Source: CAKRJP01 sp963634745 (lineage in GTDB: Bacteria > Bacillota > Clostridia > Lachnospirales > Lachnospiraceae). Taken from it: a stretch of 64,000 bases of DNA. Location of the stretch: contig CAVHCX010000001.1 of the NCBI GenBank assembly GCA_963634745.1, positions 186,001 through 250,000 on the forward strand. The letters run 5' to 3'. The position numbers and the translations under genes are program-made. The notes under the pieces are model-generated. The model saw only the letters and a list, made by a program, of their open reading frames with translations, searched no databases and was not told the DNA's origin. Below are positions 34,901 through 42,138 of the stretch, piece after piece (positions within the stretch are counted from its first letter, which is position 1; every line of letters begins with the position of its first letter).

Positions 34901-36208
34901 CTCCTGGCTGCTCTTCGGGTAAGAAAGTCTAGAAATGAAACTAGAGAAATACGGTCTGCAGCCATTGAGAAGATTCCTTTTACCAAGGAAATGCGCAAGG
35001 ACTATACCATCCTTTGCCCGCAGATGTCGCCCATCCACTTTAATATCCTAGAGGCTGCCTTTAATGCTTCCGGCTATCATTTGGAGGTCCTTCCCAATGA
35101 CAACAAGCATTCGGTAGATGTGGGCTTAAAATATGTAAATAATGATGCCTGCTATCCATCTCTTATGGTTGTAGGTCAGATTATGGAGGCCATCCTTTCC
35201 GGAAGATATGATACGGACAAGATCGCCGTGATCATCAGCCAGACCGGCGGTGGATGCCGTGCTTCCAACTATATTGGATTTATCCGAAAGGCCCTCCACA
35301 AGGCAGGCTACGGACATATTCCGGTAATCTCTATTAATCTGAGTGGCTTGGAAGGTAATCCGGGCTTTAAGATCACACCGGGTCTGGTACTCCGTGGTCT
35401 CTATGCCGCAGTTTTTGGAGACATTTTCATGAAATGCGTTTACCGCATGCGTCCTTATGAAGCCGTACCGGGAACGGTTGACGCCCTCCACGAAAAGTGG
35501 GAAAAGGTTTGTAAAGAATTTGTCTCTCTAAAATATCCTACAAGATATGGCTTTAAGAGACTTTGCCAGGATATTATCCATGATTTTGATAATGTAGAGA
35601 CTCTGGATATTAAGAAGCCAAGAGTTGGTGTCGTTGGAGAAATTCTTGTAAAGTTCCTGCCGGCAGCTAACAACTACCTGGTAGAGCTCTTGGAGCACGA
35701 GGGGGCTGAGGCCGTCGTACCGGACCTTTTAGACTTTCTCTACTACAGCTTCTATAATCAGAATTTCAAGGTAGAGAAGCTTGGCTTTGCAAAATCCAAG
35801 GCTAAGATTGCAAACTTAGGAATCAAGCTTATGGACTGGTTTCGGTCTCCGGCTACAAAGGCCTTTAAAAACAGCAAGCATTTCGATCCACCGACCGATA
35901 TCAGAGAGCTTGGAAAGATGGCTTCTGATATTGTATCCCTTGGAAACCAAACGGGAGAAGGTTGGTTCCTGACCGGAGAAATGCTGGAATTAATTCACGG
36001 CGGCGTGCCAAATATTGTTTGTACACAGCCTTTTGCATGTCTCCCTAACCACGTTGTAGGTAAGGGTGTTATTAAGGAGTTAAGAAGACGCTATCCTCAG
36101 TCTAATGTGGTAGCCATCGACTTTGATCCGGGAGCCAGTGAAGTAAACCAGTTGAACCGTATTAAATTAATGCTTTCAACAGCCAATAAAAATCTTGCAG
36201 AATCATAA
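31967..36208 (+). CDS. 2-hydroxyacyl-CoA dehydratase activase-type fusion protein (two BadF ATPase domains plus dehydratase-like part)
   Basis: Large cytoplasmic protein of 1413 aa. Domain 1 (about 6-270) is a BadF/HgdC-type ATPase: LGIDIGSTTVKIALL, with cluster cysteines at Cys127 (GVCAGGTGSF) and Cys166 (AARCGVFAK), the same spacing as in HgdC. Domain 2 (about 320-590) repeats the fold: LGIDAGSTTTKAALV, EACSSGCGSFIE and GTRCTVFMNSK. The rest (about 620-1413) is a DUF2229/HgdB-like region with CRGCTNNCRL, GNRCERG, SESECYPAK, AGRPYHIDP, QTGGGCRASNY and CTQPFACLPNH. Such proteins use ATP to drive low-potential electrons into a partner or their own cluster; the substrate is unknown. The ATG at 31967 has GAGG 9 nt upstream; the frame is open 60 nt further upstream. 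Monocistronic, with its own promoter and terminator. Confidence 0.88.
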   Translation: MNQNLYTLGIDIGSTTVKIALLDDTKQVVFSDYERHFANIQETLSGLLERAIAKVGKVTASPVITGSGGLTLAKHLGVPFVQEVVAVSTALQDYAPQTDVAIELGGEDAKIIYFEGGNIEQRMNGVCAGGTGSFIDQMASLLQTDASGLNEYAKNYQALYTIAARCGVFAKTDIQPLINDGASREDLAASIFQAVVNQTISGLACGKPIRGHVAFLGGPLHFLSELKAAFVRTLNLDEEHTIAPDNSHLFAAIGSALNSKLDTPVSLLDMQKRLEGKITMEFEVDRLDPLFANDEEWEEFNKRHDEHKVPMGDLSTYSGKAFLGIDAGSTTTKAALVGQDGTLLYSFYHNNDGDPLGTTISAIKDIYSKLPKNVEIVHSCSTGYGEALIKAALLLDEGEVETIAHYYAAAFFEPDVDCILDIGGQDMKCIKIKNQTVDSVQLNEACSSGCGSFIETFAKSLNFTVQDFAKEALFAEHPIDLGTRCTVFMNSKVKQAQKEGASVADISAGLAYSVIKNALFKVIKVSDASELGKHIVVQGGTFYNNAVLRSFEKIANCQAVRPDIAGIMGAFGAALIARERYQESKETTMLPISAIEAMEYSTTMTKCRGCTNNCRLTINHFSGGRKFITGNRCERGLGKEKAKNKLPNLFDYKMHRYFDYEPLDVSEATRGSIGIPRVLNMYENYPFWFTFFNKLGFRVVLSPASTRKIYELGIESIPSESECYPAKLAHGHVQWLINKNVRRIFYPSIPYERKEFSEANNHYNCPIVTSYPENIKNNIDAIVNGQVDFIHPFISFESEDTIAYALIETFSEKYKIPQGEIKEAVHLAWLELASAREDMRRKGEETIEFLQKTGNHGIVLAGRPYHIDPEIHHGLPEMINSYNIAVLTEDSISHLNPAEHPLNVMDQWMYHSRLYAAANYVKTVDFLDLIQLNSFGCGLDAVTTDQVADILNNSGKIYTTLKIDEVNNLGAARIRVRSLLAALRVRKSRNETREIRSAAIEKIPFTKEMRKDYTILCPQMSPIHFNILEAAFNASGYHLEVLPNDNKHSVDVGLKYVNNDACYPSLMVVGQIMEAILSGRYDTDKIAVIISQTGGGCRASNYIGFIRKALHKAGYGHIPVISINLSGLEGNPGFKITPGLVLRGLYAAVFGDIFMKCVYRMRPYEAVPGTVDALHEKWEKVCKEFVSLKYPTRYGFKRLCQDIIHDFDNVETLDIKKPRVGVVGEILVKFLPAANNYLVELLEHEGAEAVVPDLLDFLYYSFYNQNFKVEKLGFAKSKAKIANLGIKLMDWFRSPATKAFKNSKHFDPPTDIRELGKMASDIVSLGNQTGEGWFLTGEMLELIHGGVPNIVCTQPFACLPNHVVGKGVIKELRRRYPQSNVVAIDFDPGASEVNQLNRIKLMLSTANKNLAES

Positions 36209-36234
36209 GATTTTAGATGAGATATAAAAACAAG

Positions 36235-36274
36235 AAAAAGGAGCGGTAGGCTAATTCCTACTGCTCCTTTTTTT
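36235..36274 (+). terminator. Bidirectional intrinsic terminator between activase gene and hisIE
   Basis: Stem AAAGGAGCGGTAGG / CCTACTGCTCCTTT with a short loop and T-runs on both strands; it lies between two convergent genes. Confidence 0.92.
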
Positions 36275-36287
36275 AGTTCCATTTATT

Positions 36288-36328
36288 GAATTCGACCTAT
36301 GAATTTCAACCTATGAAATTCGATCTAT
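36288..36328 (-). repeat. Three imperfect 13-14-bp tandem repeats at the end of hisIE
   Basis: Plus-strand units GAATTCGACCTAT (36288-36300), GAATTTCAACCTAT (36301-36314) and GAAATTCGATCTAT (36315-36328). They begin directly after the hisIE coding end and look like local slippage duplication. Confidence 0.7.
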
Positions 36329-37620
36329 TAGGTTCGGTCGGATAATTCCTTCATGACATCTTCCCAGGTAATTCCCTTTTCTACCATAAGAACCATCATA
36401 TCGTAAAGAAGGTCTCCCAATTCATATTTCAGTTCGTCTGCAGCCGGATTTTTCGCCGCTACAACAACCTCCACTGCTTCCTCACCCATTTTCTTCAAAA
36501 TACTGTCAATGCCCTTTTCAAACAAGAATGTATTATAGGACTCTGCTTTTGGATGCAGTTTATCCTCTGCAATCTTCTGATAGAGGGCCTCGAAGATCTT
36601 CTTTGGATTTTTAACCTCCTGGTCTTCTCCTGCCAATGGGGTAAAGAAACAAGTTGGGTTTCCTGTATGGCAGGCTGCTCCTACCTGGTCGACCTTGGCT
36701 AAAATGGTATCATAATCGCAATCGATGGTAAGAGATTTTACATATTGATAATGGCCGCTGGTTTCTCCCTTGATCCAAAGCTGCTGTCTGCTGCGGCTGT
36801 AATAGGTCATACGGCCGGACTTAATGGTATGATAATAAGCCTCTTCGTTCATATAGGCCAGCATAAGGATCTCGTTGGTAATATAGTGCTGGACGATGAC
36901 TGGGATCAGACCCTGATCATTTAATTTAAACTGGGAGAATTCCATGCTGGTCTCAAAGGAACTCATTTTTATATTTTTCTGGCCACACTTTCTTTTGAAT
37001 TTCTTCAAATTCCGGCCCAGTTCACTGACATAAGCTCCGGAAATGCCCTTCACTCCTTTGGCCTTTAAGATTCCCATAAGGTCTTCTTCCTCCTCGGAAT
37101 CTGTAATGACTACATAAGGAAGATCGGTTACATTTGCCACCGAATTCATATCCGGGAGCCCCATAAAGATAATCTCACTGGAATATTGTTTGATGGTATT
37201 TAAATGCTTAAATAAGCCATCAAAATCGTATAATAAAACTGCAATTTTCTCACTGCCAAAACGCTTATAGGCGTCTGCAATGAGAGATACATTTTCTGGT
37301 TTTGAAAAATTCAGGATCACTCGCTTGGCACCTGTATATAAGGCGGCCTTTACATCCTCCTGATCACATATATGTCCTCCGACAGCTGTGGGAATATGAA
37401 GCTTACGATTGATCTGTTTAATAAGATCAATATGAAGCTCATGCTCCTCCTCAGATGCTGCAAGGTCAAGAATTAAAAGCTCATCCGCCCCATGTTTCCC
37501 ATAGGATTTAGCCAGTCCGATCACATCATCAGAAATCACGGTGTCATCATCGAACCATTTTACTGCCTTTCCATTGGATATAAACATACAGGGAATCAGC
37601 CTCTTATAGTTCATAGCCAT
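36328..37620 (-). CDS. hisIE: Phosphoribosyl-AMP cyclohydrolase / phosphoribosyl-ATP pyrophosphatase (HisIE) with degenerate HisF-like N-terminal barrel
   Basis: Catalyses steps 2 and 3 of histidine synthesis. HisI domain at about 222-330 (LMLAYMNEEAYYHT, YYSRSRQQLWIKGETSGH, metal site IDCDYD at 299-304, Cys317 and Cys324). HisE domain at about 340-430 (FLFEKGIDSILKKMGEEAVE, ELKYELGDLLYDMM). Residues 5-210 form a HisF/HisA-like barrel: KRLIPCMFISNGKAVKW aligns with HisF KRIIxCLDVKDGRVVKG, and GADELLILDL, TAVGGHICDQEDV and RVILNFSKPEN follow HisF closely. The catalytic Asp11 of HisF is Phe13 here and the second half is shortened, so glutamine-dependent cyclase activity is unlikely. GGAGG precedes the ATG. 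Last gene of the his cluster. Confidence 0.93.
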   Translation of the reverse strand: MAMNYKRLIPCMFISNGKAVKWFDDDTVISDDVIGLAKSYGKHGADELLILDLAASEEEHELHIDLIKQINRKLHIPTAVGGHICDQEDVKAALYTGAKRVILNFSKPENVSLIADAYKRFGSEKIAVLLYDFDGLFKHLNTIKQYSSEIIFMGLPDMNSVANVTDLPYVVITDSEEEEDLMGILKAKGVKGISGAYVSELGRNLKKFKRKCGQKNIKMSSFETSMEFSQFKLNDQGLIPVIVQHYITNEILMLAYMNEEAYYHTIKSGRMTYYSRSRQQLWIKGETSGHYQYVKSLTIDCDYDTILAKVDQVGAACHTGNPTCFFTPLAGEDQEVKNPKKIFEALYQKIAEDKLHPKAESYNTFLFEKGIDSILKKMGEEAVEVVVAAKNPAADELKYELGDLLYDMMVLMVEKGITWEDVMKELSDRT

Positions 37621-37631
37621 ATTACTTCCTC

Positions 37632-38219
37632 CTAAAGGCTGCCTTTGGTACTCCAGGTACCGGTCATTCTTGGCTCTTCCATAGTTGCCATGTCAAGAGC
37701 CTTTCCAAAGGCCTTAAAAAGAGCCTCTGTCTTGTGGTGGTCGTTCTCACCATCCATAATCTTTAAATGAAGATTGATCATTGCGCTGTAGGAAACCGCA
37801 TAGAAAAATTCCTTCACCATCTGGGTATCCATGTTCCCCATCATAGGGGCATCGAAGCTGGCATCAAATTTTAAATAGGGCCTTCCTGAAAGGTCCACGG
37901 CACATAAGGCCAGGGTCTCATCCATAGGAAGAATAAAATATCCAAACCGCTTGATACCCGCCTTGTCGCCAAGAGCTTTACTGATTGCCTGACCTAATAC
38001 AATTCCTGTATCTTCAATGGTATGGTGGGCGTCCACTTCCAGATCTCCCAAAACATTGACAGAAAGATCAAAAAGTCCATGTTTTGCAAAGCCTGTAAGC
38101 ATATGATCAAAAAAGCCGATTCCTGTATCAATGTCACTTTTTCCTGTTCCATCTAAATTTATGCTTATGGAAATGTCTGTCTCTTTCGTGCTTCTTTTAC
38201 AAGTCCCTATTCTTTCCAT
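37632..38219 (-). CDS. hisB: Imidazoleglycerol-phosphate dehydratase
   Basis: Dehydrates IGP to imidazole acetol phosphate in histidine synthesis, using Mn2+. Signatures: GIGFFDHMLTGFAKHGLFDL, DAHHTIEDTGIVLG, YFILPMDETLA and the second metal site GENDHHKTEALFKAF. Length 195 aa shows a single-domain HisB without the phosphatase half. GGGAGG precedes the ATG. It lies between hisD and hisIE. Confidence 0.97.
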   Translation of the reverse strand: MERIGTCKRSTKETDISISINLDGTGKSDIDTGIGFFDHMLTGFAKHGLFDLSVNVLGDLEVDAHHTIEDTGIVLGQAISKALGDKAGIKRFGYFILPMDETLALCAVDLSGRPYLKFDASFDAPMMGNMDTQMVKEFFYAVSYSAMINLHLKIMDGENDHHKTEALFKAFGKALDMATMEEPRMTGTWSTKGSL

Positions 38220-38238
38220 TTTAAGGATCCTCCCTTAC

Positions 38239-38282
38239 TTAAATCTTATTCGAAGTTTACTCAAATCTTACTCGAATCTTAC
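38239..38282 (-). repeat. Four imperfect 11-bp tandem repeats across the hisD stop
   Basis: Minus-strand units GTAAGATTCGA (38272-38282), GTAAGATTTGA (38261-38271), GTAAACTTCGA (38250-38260) and ATAAGATTTAA (38239-38249). The first encodes the last hisD residues and the hisD stop lies at the first/second junction; the array fills the hisD-hisB gap up to the hisB Shine-Dalgarno. Confidence 0.8.
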
Positions 38283-39557
38283 CCGAATAGAATTGGCATG
38301 CGCCGTAAGCTGCTCTGCCTCTGCAAATTTTTCAATGTCCTCATGGATTTCTTCCAGGGCATTTCTGGAATAAGAGATAATGCTGGATTTTTTAATAAAA
38401 TCATCCACAGACAGAGGGGAGAAAAACTTAGCGGTTCCATTGGTAGGAAGGACATGGTTAGGTCCTGCAAAATAATCTCCCAGAGGCTCACTGGAGTACT
38501 CTCCGATAAAAATAGCTCCTGCATTTCTGATCTTTGTCATAACATCAAAAGGATTCGCAGTCTGAATCTCCAAATGTTCTGAAGCAATCTCATTGGCAAT
38601 TTCTATGGCAGCATCCATATCCTCTGCCACTAAAATATAGCCATAATTGTCCAGAGATTTGCTGATAATGTCTTTCCTTGAAAGTTCTTCCACGAACTGA
38701 TCGACCTGATCTGAAACTTTTTTTGCAAATTCATCGCTGGTTGTTACTAAAATTGCGGAAGCCAACTCATCATGCTCTGCCTGGGAGAGGAGGTCTGCCG
38801 CCACATATCTTGGATTTGCAGTCTCATCAGCGATCACAAGAATCTCACTGGGACCCGCAATGGCATCGATGCTTACATGGCCGTAAACTGCCTTTTTTGC
38901 CAGGGCTACATAAATATTTCCTGGACCTACGATCTTGTCTACCTTTGGAATACTCTCTGTTCCATAAGCCAAGGCTCCAATAGCCTGGGCACCACCTACC
39001 TTATAAATAGCCGTAGCGCCGGCTTCATTTGCCGCTACAAGAGTATTTGGAGTTACCTTGCCATCTTTTCCCGGAGGGGTTACCATAATAATCTCTTCCA
39101 CGCCTGCAACCTTAGCCGGCAGGATGTTCATAAGAACAGAGGAAGGATAGACCGCCTTACCACCCGGAACATAAACTCCGACCCTCTGAAGGGCGGTCAC
39201 CTTCTGGCCCAAGATGGTTCCATCCGGCTTGCTGTCAAACCAGCTATACTGCCTTTGCTTCTCATGATAGGTCCGAATATTTACAAGGGCCTTGCGGATG
39301 ATTCCTACAAGCTCCTCATCCACCTTCTCATAGGCTTCTTTAATCTCTTCTTCCGTTACCTTGATGGTGGAAGCATCAATTTTTACATGATCAAATTTTT
39401 CTGTATAATCAAAAATTGCCTGATCTTTTTCTTCTTTTACGCGAGACAAAATCTCCTGCACACCTTTTTCATACTGTCCATAATTATTGGGACTTCTCTT
39501 TAAAAGATCCTCCAAAAGATTCTTCTTTGACTCTGAATTCAAGTGCTGTATTCTCAT
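38268..39557 (-). CDS. hisD: Histidinol dehydrogenase
   Basis: Zn2+-dependent oxidation of histidinol to histidine with two NAD+. Conserved parts: RVGVYVPGGKAVYPSSVLMN, TPPGKDGKV, VGGAQAIGALAYGTESIPKV, DKIVGPGNIYVALAK, AGPSEILVIAD, LLSQAEHD (zinc ligands Gln/His), and GPNHVLPTNGTAKFFSPLSV. Length 429 aa. AAAGGA precedes the ATG. The last codons lie in an 11-bp tandem repeat. Confidence 0.97.
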   Translation of the reverse strand: MRIQHLNSESKKNLLEDLLKRSPNNYGQYEKGVQEILSRVKEEKDQAIFDYTEKFDHVKIDASTIKVTEEEIKEAYEKVDEELVGIIRKALVNIRTYHEKQRQYSWFDSKPDGTILGQKVTALQRVGVYVPGGKAVYPSSVLMNILPAKVAGVEEIIMVTPPGKDGKVTPNTLVAANEAGATAIYKVGGAQAIGALAYGTESIPKVDKIVGPGNIYVALAKKAVYGHVSIDAIAGPSEILVIADETANPRYVAADLLSQAEHDELASAILVTTSDEFAKKVSDQVDQFVEELSRKDIISKSLDNYGYILVAEDMDAAIEIANEIASEHLEIQTANPFDVMTKIRNAGAIFIGEYSSEPLGDYFAGPNHVLPTNGTAKFFSPLSVDDFIKKSSIISYSRNALEEIHEDIEKFAEAEQLTAHANSIRVRFE

Positions 39558-39574
39558 GAATATCCGATCCTTTC

Positions 39575-40210
39575 TTACAACTTTGTCTTAAGTCTGGCTA
39601 TCAGATCATTGATGCGGTCTGATTCCATACGCATACTTACAGGATTTACGATCATCCTTGCGGAAAGTGGGCATACCTCCTCAAGAACCTGCAAGCCATT
39701 TTCCTTTAAGGTAGAGCCTGTCTCCACAATATCAACAATGACCTCTGACAAGCCTACAATCGGCGCCAGCTCAATGGAACCATTTAACTTAATAATCTCC
39801 ACGGTCTGATGCTTGGTATTGTAAAAATAATCCTTAGCAATGTTGGGATATTTTGTAGCCACACGAATCAATTCATGGTGCTGCAAAAGAGGCATGGCAT
39901 CCTTATAACCGCAGACACACATACGACACTTTCCATAGCCAAGGTCCAGTACCTCATGAACCTTTCTTCCTTCCTCTAAGATGGTGTCCTTACCTACAAC
40001 GCCAATATCCGCTGCACCATACTCTACATAGGTCGGTACATCCGGTCCCTTTGATAGAAAGAAGCGAAGCTTCAATTCCTCATTGGTAAAAATAAGTTTA
40101 CGGGAATTTTTGTCCTTCATCTCCTCGCAGGTAATTCCGATTTTTTCAAACAGCTCCAAGGTCTGATGGGCAAGACGTCCCTTTCCTAATGCAAATGTTA
40201 AATATCTCAT
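39575..40210 (-). CDS. hisG: ATP phosphoribosyltransferase, short form
   Basis: First step of histidine synthesis. It begins YLTFALGKGRLAHQTLELF; GAADIGVVGKDTI and the PRPP loop ETGSTLKENGLQVLEE are clear. The 211-aa length marks the short form (HisGs), which lacks the C-terminal regulatory domain and needs HisZ; hisZ is the gene just upstream, 6 bp away. AGGAG lies about 10 nt before the ATG. Confidence 0.96.
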   Translation of the reverse strand: MRYLTFALGKGRLAHQTLELFEKIGITCEEMKDKNSRKLIFTNEELKLRFFLSKGPDVPTYVEYGAADIGVVGKDTILEEGRKVHEVLDLGYGKCRMCVCGYKDAMPLLQHHELIRVATKYPNIAKDYFYNTKHQTVEIIKLNGSIELAPIVGLSEVIVDIVETGSTLKENGLQVLEEVCPLSARMIVNPVSMRMESDRINDLIARLKTKL

Positions 40211-40216
40211 ATGGCA

Positions 40217-41461
40217 TTAACTCCTATCTATGGTCTTTCTCTCACCGGTCAAAAGATTCACCATGGTAATATCTCCGGTGCTGCAAATATAAATCAGCTT
40301 GCTGGCATAATATTCATCCCCGTAAGTGATATAGGTTTCCAAATCTTTCTTAGGATCCTTCTTTAAAAGCTCCGTATTCTTTGCCTTACGACGGAAATCC
40401 CTTGCCAGGGAGATGGCTTCTCTTTGTCTTCCCTCATCGTAGAGAACAATATAATTCTTTCTGGTATACATGACTCTGGCCTTCTGTCTTGTCAGAGCAT
40501 TCATCAGCTCATCCACCACAATAGCAAAACCTACAGACGGAGATTGCTTACCGAATTTTTCAATCAAATGATCATAACGGCCTCCACGGACCACGGCATC
40601 TCCGATGCCATAAGTATATCCTCTGAAAATAATTCCCGTATAATATCCGTAGGTTCCTGTCATACTTAGGTCAAAGGTGATAAATTTCTCAACTCCGTAT
40701 TGTTTTAGAATATTATAAATCTGCTCCAATCTAAGAACCGCCTTCACACCCTTGGAATTGGGGGCCAGATCTCTAGCTCGTTCTAAAATTTCTACACCGC
40801 CCACCAATTGATTTAAGGCAACAAAAGCCTCTCTGGAACTTCTCTTTACCTGAATGCTGTCTAAGTACTCTTCCACTCCGAAGAAGTTGTGGTTGGCAAT
40901 CAGTTCCAATACCCTATCTTCCGCATCCTCATCTAGGTTTGCATCCTCCATCAGGCTGTGAAAAAATTCTACATTTCCTACGTTTAACTGGAATTCCTTT
41001 AAGCCTACCGTCAGCATGGACTCAACCACCAAGGCCAGCATCTCCGCATCCGCTTCCACGGAATCATCACCGATATATTCTGCCCCCATCTGGGTATTTT
41101 CACTCAATCTTCCTTGATATTTGCTTTGATTTACAAAGGTATTGCCTGTATAGCAAAGTCGGATAGGAAGTTCTTCTTCCTGAAACAAGGTCGCTGCTAC
41201 CCGGGCGATGGAAGGGGTGATATCCGGCCTGAGAGCCAGGGTGTTACCGTCCTTATCAAAAAATTTATATAAATCCTTGGAGGGGATGGTTCCGATCTCC
41301 TTACGGAATACATCAAAGTATTCAAACATAGGAGTTTGAATATCGTGGAATCCATAAAGATGCAAGACCTTCTTTAATCGTTCCTCCAACTCTAATTTTT
41401 TTCCGCATTCTACGTTGTATATATCACGTACTCCTTCAGGAGTGTGAAGTAGTCTCTTCAT
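40217..41461 (-). CDS. hisZ: ATP phosphoribosyltransferase regulatory subunit (HisRS-like)
   Basis: Paralogue of histidyl-tRNA synthetase that forms the regulatory part of the short-form HisG complex. Class II synthetase-like core: TPEGVRDIYNVECGKKLELE, TPMFEYFDVF, LALRPDITPSIARVAAT, and GGRYDHLIEKFGKQSPSVGFA. It lacks the C-terminal anticodon-binding domain of true HisRS, and adjacency to short hisG fits HisZ. First gene of the cluster, with a consensus promoter about 60 bp upstream. Confidence 0.93.
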   Translation of the reverse strand: MKRLLHTPEGVRDIYNVECGKKLELEERLKKVLHLYGFHDIQTPMFEYFDVFRKEIGTIPSKDLYKFFDKDGNTLALRPDITPSIARVAATLFQEEELPIRLCYTGNTFVNQSKYQGRLSENTQMGAEYIGDDSVEADAEMLALVVESMLTVGLKEFQLNVGNVEFFHSLMEDANLDEDAEDRVLELIANHNFFGVEEYLDSIQVKRSSREAFVALNQLVGGVEILERARDLAPNSKGVKAVLRLEQIYNILKQYGVEKFITFDLSMTGTYGYYTGIIFRGYTYGIGDAVVRGGRYDHLIEKFGKQSPSVGFAIVVDELMNALTRQKARVMYTRKNYIVLYDEGRQREAISLARDFRRKAKNTELLKKDPKKDLETYITYGDEYYASKLIYICSTGDITMVNLLTGERKTIDRS

Positions 41462-41518
41462 AAACTTAAACCTTCCTCTCCAGCACTTTAGTGTGCTACC
41501 ATGGTAAAATACTATAAA

Positions 41519-41547
41519 ATTATAAGCATTTTACAAAGCTTTGTCAA
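41519..41547 (-). promoter_or_regulatory. Consensus SigA promoter of the his cluster
   Basis: Minus strand TTGACA (41542-41547), 17-bp spacer, TATAAT (41519-41524), a perfect match. A small stem AGCAC/GTGCT lies just before the Shine-Dalgarno of hisZ. No T-box or His leader peptide was seen. Confidence 0.9.
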
Positions 41548-41595
41548 CCTGCATCCTTATCCATCTGCAGCTTAAATATTTTCAAATTTCGTTTT

Positions 41596-42138
41596 TTAAG
41601 TAGATTCCTCTCGAAGTTCCAAATCTTTATTGATTAAGTCCAAGTAGGGAACGTAAACTCCCCTATTTAAATAAAAGAAGAAGTCTTCCTGAAGTTCATC
41701 CCTTCGAAAGCTTTTGCGACCTCCGTTTTTTGAGCGGTCCCAAAAAAACTTAAGTTCCTGATATCGCAGGTAATAAAACTCATTTCTTGTAGAAAAATAA
41801 ATTAAGATAAAGGCAATTCCCTCCTGCTTCTCAAAATCCTTCATAAACTCTACCTGATGTTCATGAATATTTTGCAGGGGGAAGGTATCTGCCACGCATT
41901 CCTTGGCATCAAAGCAAACCGGAATCCCCTGTACTGCCCCGATATAATCAATGGTACTTTTCTGATCAAAATAAGCCAGGGTAATATGCCTATGGTCCTT
42001 ATCGATCCTAACCGGTGTAATGGGGGTTGGGATTTTTTGGATCAAGGAAAGTCCCTGCTTTCGGTACCATTCATTGGTACAATTCACCATTTCCTCTAAT
42101 GTGGAACCTCTAAGGCCTCTTGAATTCCATGTTGCCAT
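41596..42138 (-). CDS. recU: Holliday junction resolvase RecU
   Basis: Structure-specific endonuclease of Firmicutes that replaces RuvC; restriction-enzyme-like fold. Conserved parts: WNSRGLRGSTLEEMVN, STIDYIGAVQGIPVCFDAKE (acidic catalytic residues Asp and the D/E-K pair), LQNIHEHQVEFMKDFEKQEG and AFILIYFSTRNEFYYL. The ATG at 42138 with AAGGAG 5 nt upstream gives 180 aa. It overlaps the end of the pseudouridine synthase gene by 43 bp. It complements ruvAB at 4.6-6.2 kb. Confidence 0.88.
   Translation of the reverse strand: MATWNSRGLRGSTLEEMVNCTNEWYRKQGLSLIQKIPTPITPVRIDKDHRHITLAYFDQKSTIDYIGAVQGIPVCFDAKECVADTFPLQNIHEHQVEFMKDFEKQEGIAFILIYFSTRNEFYYLRYQELKFFWDRSKNGGRKSFRRDELQEDFFFYLNRGVYVPYLDLINKDLELREEST

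Noticed and set aside
38772..39503. 243-codon plus-strand open frame opposite hisD
   Set aside because: It is antisense to a clear hisD, its translation is unlike any family I know, and codon use is poor. A shadow of hisD.
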